From: Myxococcota bacterium
GTDB taxonomy: Bacteria; Myxococcota_A; UBA796; JAJRTE01
Reading direction: 5' to 3'
Length of the DNA stretch: 32,177 bases
Assembly (NCBI GenBank): GCA_024278455.1
Contig: JAJRTE010000099.1
Location: 1 to 32,177, forward strand
Under the pieces are notes generated by a model. The model was not told where the DNA came from and searched no databases. It saw nothing but the letters and a program-made list of their open reading frames with translations. The position numbers and the translations under genes were made by a program. Below, piece after piece: positions 13,558 to 20,800 of this stretch (the stretch's first letter is position 1; every line of letters starts with the position of its first letter).

Positions 13558-15299
13558 TTCACAGAATCCACAGCAGCCTGAAATCCTTCAAGACTCTTGA
13601 GTTTCATTCCGGACTCAATGTGCTGATCGCTGAAAAGGAAGCAGGTGCGAGCGACCGGCAGACCCGCAATCGAGCCGGGAAGACCAGCATGGTCGAAGTC
13701 GTCCATTTCCTCATGGGAGCAGAAGTCAGGAAAGACTCTCTTTTTCGAACCAAGATTCTCAAGGGTGAATCTTTCGGGATGGTTTTTGAACTTGGTGGAG
13801 AGTTCGTCGAGGTAGAGCGTAGCGCTGGTGCACCCTCGAGAATCTACCTGTCGGGCGCTGGTGCTGCTACCAGGAACGGCACCGTTACCCAACACGAGTG
13901 GCTGCAGCTTCTTGGTGAACAGATGTTCGGGCTGGGTACCGTAGGAGACTACGACGGGCGCAAACCCACATTCCGATCACTCTTTGCCTACTTTGTGCGG
14001 CGACAGAATGCGGGCGCCTTCACCGCGCCCGAAAAACAGGCAACTATGCAGCAGGCCGGAGACTACCAGGTCGCCCTCATGTTTCTCCTCGGCCTGGACT
14101 GGAAGATCGCGAGCGCTTGGCAGAAGGTCAGGGATCGCGAGAAGACCATGAAAGAACTCAGAAAGGCGGCACGGGAGGGGGCGTTCGGCTCCGTGATTGG
14201 GACGGCCGCAGAACTTCGCACACAATTGACCGTTGCAGAGTCGCAACTGGCGAAGCTCAAAGAACGAGTGGCTTCGTTTCGCGTACTGGCCCAGTACCGA
14301 GAGCTTGAATCTGAAGCGGATGAACTCACTCGAAAGCAACAGGCACTCGCCAACGAAGACACAATTGACCGGGCCGTCATCAGAGACATCGGAACTGCCT
14401 TGGAAGCGGAATCGCCACCCGAGCTTTGCGATCTGGAGCAGGCCTACAAGGAAGCTGGCATTGTGCTGCCCGGAGTGTCTTTGCGGCGCTATGACGAGGT
14501 TCGGAGTTTTCACCAATCCGTGATTCGCAATCGGCGTGATTATCTCAGTGGGGAACTCGAACGCGCACAAGAGCGGGTGAAGTCGAGAGCGCGAGAACGG
14601 GAAGCCTTGGATCGACGCAGGGCGGAGATTATGGAAATCCTGCAAAGCCATGGCGCCTTGGATCAACTTACGAAACTTCAGGGTGAGCTGGCCAGGCTCG
14701 AGGCACAAGTTGAAGCACTTCGGCAGCGATACGAGTCCGCTGAGCAGATTGAGGGCACGAAAAACCGGTTGAAGATTGACAGAAACCAATTGGAATTGCG
14801 CTTGCGTCAAGATTTTTCGGAACAGCATCACCGTCTTGACGAGGCGATTCTTGCTTTTGAAGAGGTCTCACATCGCCTCTATGAGTCGGCTGGAAGCATG
14901 ATGATTGAGCCAACCTACAATGGGCCGGCTTTTCAGTTCCCCATGCAAGGATCGCGGAGCAAGGGCATCAAGAACATGCAGATCTTCTGTTTCGACATGA
15001 TGCTGATGCGGTTATGTGCGCGACGCCGAATTGGGCCTGGATTCCTGATTCACGACAGCCACCTGTTTGACGGGGTAGACGGGCGGCAGGTGATCAGTGC
15101 ATTGAAGATCGGCGCTGAGACCGCAGAAGAACTGGGTTTTCAGTATATCGTCACCATGAACGAAGACGATGCCTTCAAGGAGACGATACGAGGTTTCGAC
15201 TTGAGAAGACATCTTCTCCCCGTGACCTTGACAGATGCCGACGAAGATGGAGGGTTGTTTGGTATCAGGTTTGAGGAACTGCTTCCGATCGCGGCATGA
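13554..15299 (+). CDS. ABC-3C system SMC/RecN-like ATPase (DUF2326 type)
   Basis: A 581-residue ATPase; the ATG at 13554 overlaps the middle-component stop. The N terminus (IHSSLKSFKTLEFHSGLNVLIAEK) is the first strand pair of SMC/RecN-like ATPases, followed by the P-loop RNRAGKTS (G42-K43-T44). The centre (about residues 190-430) is a long coiled coil rich in Glu, Arg and Ala. The C-terminal domain has FLIHDSHLFDGVDGRQ, the DUF2326 counterpart of Walker B, and a terminal segment with TMNEDDA. In ABC-3C systems the ATPase is thought to sense unusual DNA or DNA ends and to control the effector. It is complete. Its stop overlaps the start of the VapC-like fragment. Confidence 0.88.
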   Translation: MIHRIHSSLKSFKTLEFHSGLNVLIAEKEAGASDRQTRNRAGKTSMVEVVHFLMGAEVRKDSLFRTKILKGESFGMVFELGGEFVEVERSAGAPSRIYLSGAGAATRNGTVTQHEWLQLLGEQMFGLGTVGDYDGRKPTFRSLFAYFVRRQNAGAFTAPEKQATMQQAGDYQVALMFLLGLDWKIASAWQKVRDREKTMKELRKAAREGAFGSVIGTAAELRTQLTVAESQLAKLKERVASFRVLAQYRELESEADELTRKQQALANEDTIDRAVIRDIGTALEAESPPELCDLEQAYKEAGIVLPGVSLRRYDEVRSFHQSVIRNRRDYLSGELERAQERVKSRAREREALDRRRAEIMEILQSHGALDQLTKLQGELARLEAQVEALRQRYESAEQIEGTKNRLKIDRNQLELRLRQDFSEQHHRLDEAILAFEEVSHRLYESAGSMMIEPTYNGPAFQFPMQGSRSKGIKNMQIFCFDMMLMRLCARRRIGPGFLIHDSHLFDGVDGRQVISALKIGAETAEELGFQYIVTMNEDDAFKETIRGFDLRRHLLPVTLTDADEDGGLFGIRFEELLPIAA

Positions 15300-15463
15300 T
15301 TCCCGCGCGGAAGGATGGAGCGGTGCGAACGCCTGATGCCATTCACGCCGCAACAGCGCTTCATGAAGGCACGGACCTGTTCCTCACCAATGACCGGGCA
15401 TTCAGGACCATGAGCGAATTGCGGCCGCTTCTTTTGGATGACGTCCTTTCCGCTGTTGGCTAG
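15296..15463 (+). pseudogene. VapC/PIN-domain toxin C-terminal fragment
   Basis: A 55-codon frame opens with an ATG overlapping the ATPase stop (ATGA). After about nine junk-like residues it reads VRTPDAIHAATAL, then LFLTNDRAFR and LLLDDVL to a TAG. These are the last catalytic segments of VapC-type PIN ribonucleases (TPDAIHAA and the L-TND motif). The N-terminal two thirds, including the first acidic residues, are absent, and no vapB lies nearby. It is therefore a deletion remnant of a toxin-antitoxin pair once carried by the island. The junction falls near 15299-15325. Confidence 0.75.
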
Positions 15464-15479
15464 GCGCCGCCGTCGCCAC

Positions 15480-15498
15480 GGATCACTTGCGGATCACC
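15480..15498. repeat. Right-end GGATCAC pair, 11-bp period
   Basis: GGATCACT (15480-15487) and GGATCACC (15491-15498) are exactly 11 bp apart and mirror the left-end pair at 9468-9486 in the same orientation. They lie 127 bp inside attR. The rest of 15464-15624 holds no gene that I can support. Confidence 0.6.
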
Positions 15499-15624
15499 GC
15501 GTCATGCAATACAATGCTTTCTGGCGTTTTGAGGCGCCACGGCGGAGCACGGAAACCCCTTTACAGACATAGCGATAGGTGGCAGGGGCGGGCGTGTCGG
15601 CGTGCCCGGGATATGCTACCAAAT

Positions 15625-15665
15625 CCGAAGGCCGCAGGTTCGATCCCTGCTGGGCGCACCAGCGA
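15625..15665 (+). repeat. attR: duplicated 41-bp tRNA-Arg 3' end
   Basis: Identical to 9381-9421. Sequence 5' of it does not form the rest of a tRNA, so this is the displaced 3' end of the original target. It fixes the right boundary of the island. Confidence 0.93.
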
Positions 15666-15667
15666 GG

Positions 15668-15701
15668 GCCCCCGGGCATTTCGTCTGTCTCGGGGGCTTT
15701 T
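15668..15701 (+). terminator. Rho-independent terminator, originally of tRNA-Arg
   Basis: GCCCCCG (15668-15674) pairs with CGGGGGC (15691-15697) across a 16-nt loop and is followed by TTTT. It lies immediately after attR. In the empty site it would sit just behind the tRNA gene, so it is most likely the native tRNA terminator pushed 6.2 kb away by the island. The following 100 bp up to the FmdB-type gene hold nothing recognisable. Confidence 0.8.
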
Positions 15702-15809
15702 CATATTTGTTTCAAGCCTGCCTTGGGGATCGTGCGGTGCGTTGGATGCCTGGTCATGGTCCGGTCGCCGACGAGGCCCGGACGTGCTGCCGCACGGGCG
15801 TCTCGAGAC

Positions 15810-16118
15810 TCAATCGAAGTCCAGCGGCTCGATGTGGTCCGGCCCGAAGGTGCCCGCCACGCGCTCGTACCCGCCATTCCGCCTTTTCTGGAAGGTTGTG
15901 AAACCCTTGGCCGCCGCCATGTCCGGATCGACCTTGCCGGACATGCGCCTGCTGCCTGGTGGCCGTGCCGGGGGGGACACGATACGGCGGAGCGTTCCAT
16001 CACCCGCTCTGTCTTCCGCCACGCACCGGGGGCCGCAGATTCTGGGCAAGAGGTCCGGCGAGGTCAGAATCTCCAGCTTCTTTCCACACTTCTCGCAAAT
16101 GAACTCGTAGATGGGCAT
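15810..16118 (-). CDS. FmdB-family zinc-ribbon protein
   Basis: A 102-residue protein starting MPIYEFICEKCGKKLEIL, the diagnostic opening of FmdB-type regulatory/zinc-ribbon proteins. The first Cys pair is C-E-K-C. The second pair is C-G-P-R-C about 20 residues on, an expanded spacing compared with the usual C-x-x-C, but still able to bind zinc. The C-terminal half is basic and ends GPDHIEPLDFD. AGGAGC lies about 9 bp before the ATG at 16118; longer starts would add Arg/Ser-rich sequence unlike the family. It follows pepP by 199 bp on the same strand. Cellular role of the family is poorly known. Confidence 0.85.
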   Translation of the reverse strand: MPIYEFICEKCGKKLEILTSPDLLPRICGPRCVAEDRAGDGTLRRIVSPPARPPGSRRMSGKVDPDMAAAKGFTTFQKRRNGGYERVAGTFGPDHIEPLDFD

Positions 16119-16317
16119 CGCTGATTGCTCCTGCGCACCTGGACTGGTCTGCATAGTGTAAGCGCGACAAGGCGACATGGCGACAGGCAAACGTGTTCGC
16201 GGGCGGGAAACAATGGTGCCGAAGGGGATCGATACGCGGCTGAACAGCCTCGGACTCGTGCACGACGGCCGTGCACGCGGCGCTGACCTTCTCGAGAATG
16301 CGTTGGCATTGCGAGGG

Positions 16318-17745
16318 TCACGGCCGGGCATCTGCGAGAGCGCCCAGGGCCTCCGGAGCCTCCCCGATGATGTCCTCGATGTCCTCCACCCGCTTGGGAA
16401 TGGCTCTAGTGAGGACGTCCGGCTCGCCAGCGGTCACCAGCACATCGTCCTCGATGCGAATCCCGCCGAATCCAATCCAGGTCTCGGCGCGGTCGAAGTC
16501 CACCCATTCGCGGTACCTCTCCCGGAAGGTGGCGTTGCGGATCAGGCCGGGAATGAAGTAGACCCCCGGTTCGATGGTCACCGCCATGCCGGGTTCGAGC
16601 TTGCGATTGAGGCGCAGCGCGGCCAGGCCGAACCGGGACGACCGGCGGCGTCCTGGGGCGTATCCCGCACGGTCGCCGAGATCCTCGATGTCGTGCACGT
16701 CGAGCCCTACGAAATGGCCGACTCCGTGCGGGAAGAAGAGGGCGTGCGCATCGTTGTCCACGATGTCGTCCACCATGCCGCGCAAGATACCCATGTCTTT
16801 CAGACCCTGCGCGATGATTCGAGCCGCGTGGATATGGATGTCGAGGTACTCCGTCCCGGCGCGTACGCGGTCGATGCACTGGATCTCAGCCTCGAGCACG
16901 ATTTCGTAGATGGCCCGTTGGTGCATGTCGAATCGTCCCCGGACAGGCCAGGTCCGGGTCACGTCGGCCGCGTAGCCCTCGAGAGATTCCGCCCCGGTGT
17001 CGACCAGGAGCAGGTCACCGGCCTCGAGGCGGTTGGGATTGGCCTCGCAGTGCAGCACTTCGCCGCGAATGGTCACGATGGGGTCGAACGAGGGGCGCAT
17101 CCCCGCGGACCGGTAGATGCCTTCGATGAGTGCCCGCAACTGGGCTTCGTGGCCGCCAGATCGCGTCGCAGCCATCGCAGCGCGGAATGCCCGGGCGGTG
17201 ACGGCTGCGGCGGTGCGCATCTCATCAATTTCCTCCTGCCCGTGGATGGAACGGAGGGCAATCATGGCGTCGGCGAGCGGGGAGGGCTGGTTGCGGGGCA
17301 TTTCGCCGAAGCTGTGGATAGTGACGCCGACCGATGCCATGCGTGCCGGCCAGCCCGGGTCGGCCGAAGGCAGAGTGTGCAACGGTCCAGCGTCGCGATG
17401 ATGTTCGATCCGTGTCTCGAGTTCGGACAGCGGGTAGGCCGCGTCAGCCCCGAGCCGCTCCGCAGTCTCCTGGAAGGTGGGACGCGGACCGTGCCATATT
17501 TCGTCCTCCGGGTCTTCGGCCGGTCCGAAGAGTTCGAGGCGTCCGTTGTCCAGGCGGAGGAGCATCGCCGAATCGGTCTCCTCGAGCCCGGTGAGATAGA
17601 GAATGTGGCTCGATTGCCTGGCCGGGGAGAGATTCATGGGCAGGTTGAGAGGCTGCCTACGATGTCCGCCCAGGACGACTATGCCGTTCTCGAGTCTCCG
17701 GGCGACGCGGGCGCGCCGGGTCCGGTAGATGGTCGGATTGAACAT
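16318..17745 (-). CDS. pepP: Xaa-Pro aminopeptidase (aminopeptidase P, M24B)
   Basis: A 475-residue cytoplasmic metallopeptidase that removes N-terminal residues preceding proline. The N-terminal aminopeptidase-P domain includes NLPMNLSPARQSSHILYLTG. The pita-bread domain has the five metal ligands: D249 in LLLVDTGAE, D261 in YAADVTRTWPV, H344 in FPHGVGHFVGLDVHD, E392 in VTIEPGVY, and E432 in GIRIEDD. Length fits the family (E. coli PepP is 441). The ATG at 17745 was chosen because sequence conservation begins there (MFNPTIYRTRRARV), with a moderate GGAG about 10 bp upstream. It follows tamB by 137 bp on the same strand and may be co-transcribed. Confidence 0.93.
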   Translation of the reverse strand: MFNPTIYRTRRARVARRLENGIVVLGGHRRQPLNLPMNLSPARQSSHILYLTGLEETDSAMLLRLDNGRLELFGPAEDPEDEIWHGPRPTFQETAERLGADAAYPLSELETRIEHHRDAGPLHTLPSADPGWPARMASVGVTIHSFGEMPRNQPSPLADAMIALRSIHGQEEIDEMRTAAAVTARAFRAAMAATRSGGHEAQLRALIEGIYRSAGMRPSFDPIVTIRGEVLHCEANPNRLEAGDLLLVDTGAESLEGYAADVTRTWPVRGRFDMHQRAIYEIVLEAEIQCIDRVRAGTEYLDIHIHAARIIAQGLKDMGILRGMVDDIVDNDAHALFFPHGVGHFVGLDVHDIEDLGDRAGYAPGRRRSSRFGLAALRLNRKLEPGMAVTIEPGVYFIPGLIRNATFRERYREWVDFDRAETWIGFGGIRIEDDVLVTAGEPDVLTRAIPKRVEDIEDIIGEAPEALGALADARP

Positions 17746-17882
17746 GATGAATGCACTCCAGCAGTGGATGTGTCGTCTCGATGTCCGCCGCGGCGGTCGT
17801 TGGCGCGGAGGAAACGCGAGCATGGTACCATGGATGAGAGGGGGTAGTCCACCGTGGCGTCGGCGCTGGCGGCGTTCGCGGC

Positions 17883-20800
17883 TCAATAGCTCTTGCGCCA
17901 GTTGATGTCCCCGCCCCAGATTCCCGCGTCGCCGTAGAAGGACTCGAAGTAGAGACTGCGCGAAAGTTGGTACTCGGCCCGTACTTCGTTCACGTTCTCT
18001 TCCATGGTGTTGTCCATGGTCAATTTTCGCTTGTAGGAGACGAAGAGTTTCGGCGTCACGTACTTGCCGACGCGGAGGTCGGCGCTCGAGAAGCTGTCCG
18101 CTCTGATCTCCAGGTAGTCGATGGGGATCTTGTCGGCGAGCTGCTTTCGGGCGATGCCGGCAAGCACACCTGCGGCCAGGGACTCGACCTGGGAAGCCAC
18201 CTTGATCGAGTCTGCCGGGTCGGTACTCTCGGACAGGGGCTTGCCGATGACGAGGATGGCAAGGATGTCCGCGGGATCGTAGCCGTTTTCCGAATCGAAG
18301 GTGACCACGGGTGCGGAGGAACGGCCGGAGATCTTGAGAGAGACGGTCCCGTAGTCCGTGGTCTCCGCATCGCTGACGATGTTGAGCACCGGGTCGATCT
18401 CGCTCCCTCCCGTGAATGTGATGGTGCCCTCCCGGATGGTGAGAGGTTGGGAAAAGAGGTTGAGTTCTCCCCGCACCGTACTCACCTCTCCTTCCATCCT
18501 CTCAAGGCCGTCTTCCATCGAATACCGTATGTCTCCGGCGAGTTCCATGACCACTTCTTGAGACGTGTTCTGTACCCAGAAACCTCGAGGCATGTGTATG
18601 GTCACGTCCGCGTCCATGTCGAATGGCACCTCTTCCTCGGCCTCTCCGGTCTCGTAGGCATGCCAGGTCACGGTGCCCCCGCTCGTGAGAACCCGGATGT
18701 TGGGTGGGAGTTCCGCAGGGGCCAGTTCCTTCGGTTTCTCCAGCCCGGAGAGTTCCATGACGAGCGTGCTGGCGATGTCCGGAAGCTTGATGACGGCGGC
18801 CGGAATGGTCACCTCCCCACTCACCTCCGGGAAATCCACCGTGCCGCCGATATGCACTTCCCCGTCGACGGTCATGCGCCCATAGGGTCCATTCATGAGG
18901 TCGGCACGTGAGGCGAGAACGTCGATGTCCATGTCTCCCGGGGAACTGTCGACCAGCGCAATGGCTCCGTCCAGCAGCAGTTCGCCTTTGCCGGCGCGCA
19001 TGGTGACATCCTCGAGGGCGAGGAGAGAGGGGGTGAGCCGCACCCGTCCTTCCATGTTTTCGTATAGCAGTCCATAGGCCGGGTAGTAGAACAATGCGTC
19101 CGAGACCGTGACACTGCCTCGCGCTTCCGGTGCGAGGAGGGTGCCGGACAGGTGGAATCGGCCTGCCAGGGTACCCTCGAGGGTCATGCCCGTGGGCATG
19201 AAAGCGTTGACGAGTGCCAGGTCCAGGCCCGGAAAGCCTGCCGTCACGTCCATTCCTCGTGGATAGTCCACGACCGTCTCGCTGGCACTGAGCGGAAGAC
19301 GAAGAACCAGGGGAACATCGCCCTCGATACGTGCCTCGTCGCCCGCTGGGCCCACGACATCGGCCTCGAGACCCAACATGTCGCCTGCATAGCTCGTTTC
19401 GATGTGAATGTCGTGCACCGCGCCGCCGACCGACAGGCGGGAGATGTCTGCCGATGCCGAGAACTCGGGCGTATTCTCGGGACATCGAAGCCGAGCGCTG
19501 AGCCTCATGGCTCCGCCGGTCACCTGGGGGCCGCGCAGAATGGGGGGAAGGCTTGAGAAGTCGAGTTCCGGGACATCGAGGCGGACGTCCAGGTTGCTCA
19601 GCGTGACCTCGGCGCCCTGGATGATGTCGGCCAGGGGAATATCGACGGCGGCCTGCATGTTGGCTGGAGCGGTGTTGGCGATTTGTCCCCTTACGACCAG
19701 TGCGGCGTGCCCTGCTCCATACTGGGCTTGCGTGTCGAAATGGATCGCGGGGTAACCCGGTGGGCGAATGTCCCTGGCACGGAAGTCGAGGCGGAGCGAG
19801 GGGTCTCCCAGGCGTCCCCCGATGTCCAGGTCCAGTCGCACATCTCCCCTGACCCGCTCCAATTCCGCCGCCAGCGCTCCAAATTGGGCAACCTTCTGGG
19901 CCGGGATAGCAATCTTGCCGGTCACCACCTCGTCCCACCCGGGCTCCACGGCGAACTCCGGCGTGATGTGCACAGGGACATCGAGCCGCGCGACCAGGAG
20001 CGGGACAGGACCGAGCACAGGACTCATCGCCATGCCATCGGCTCGCAGTAGCTCCCCGTCATATCGCACGTTCAGCCGCAGGTCGAACGGATGCTGGCCG
20101 ACACCGTCCACTTCGCGAGCCGCCAGCGTGGCATCCAGGTCAGGGCGCTCGAGGGACCCTGACAGGGTAGCATGGCCCTCGAGCTTGCCGGTCAGGTCCT
20201 CGACATAGTCTTTCGCGAGCTGAGAGAACTGTGCCAGGTCCAGGGCTGTGATACGCCATCGTGCGGCCATGGTTGCTGCGGGGTCGAACGCGGCGTCCCC
20301 CTCCAGGGTGACGGTCAACGGCATGTCGAACGTGGCCTGCACGCCGCCTCCATGCGAAAAGTCGGTCTCGAGTTCACCCGTGAACCGTCCACCGGCGGCG
20401 TCGAGGTTCGATGCGCGGAGATGGGCATCGAGAAGCGGGAGCCCGGCGGCGGAGAGGTCCTCGAGGGATGAAGACAGCGCGATGGCCGGGGCCGACGCCG
20501 GGCCGGTGACACGAATGTCGCATCCCAGCCTGCCTCCCAGAGCCGGCAGTACGTCGCGGAGGAACGGTGCAAAGTTGTCGAGCAGAACGCCGTTTGCCGA
20601 GAGATACAGGTCACTGTCGCCTCCAGGCCGGTACTGTACCCGAGCCGAGATGTGCCCGTCCGGCCCGGACAGCGTGAACGGCGTGACGTCCACATCGTCC
20701 CCTTCCAGGCGCACCGTCATTGGGGATTCCAGGGTCCACGGGGCATCGCCGAGGGGCAGGGAGAGGGCGCCGATCGCCACGTTCGTCCCCCCCCCGGGAT

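Larger units (their letters stand above)
9418..15665. mobile_element. tRNA-Arg-integrated genomic island carrying an ABC-3C conflict operon
   Basis: The 6.2-kb segment between the intact tRNA and the duplicated 3' end holds no housekeeping genes. From left to right: excisionase-like relic, frameshifted small gene, 71-residue ORF, Ner-like regulator, divergent XRE/CI-like regulator, small exported repeat protein, 33-bp tandem repeats, three-gene ABC-3C operon, VapC tail fragment. Both inner ends carry paired GGATCAC repeats. I find no integrase or transposase in any frame, so the element is either decayed or moved by a recombinase encoded elsewhere. The ABC-3C part has visibly lower GC and uses codons rare in neighbouring genes. 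One of its genes stops in TAA, a terminator not used by the host genes around it. Confidence 0.88.

Noticed and set aside
15494..15679. 61-codon minus-strand frame across attR.
   Set aside because: Its start is the reverse translation of the tRNA 3' end, a well-known false ORF; no ribosome-binding site.
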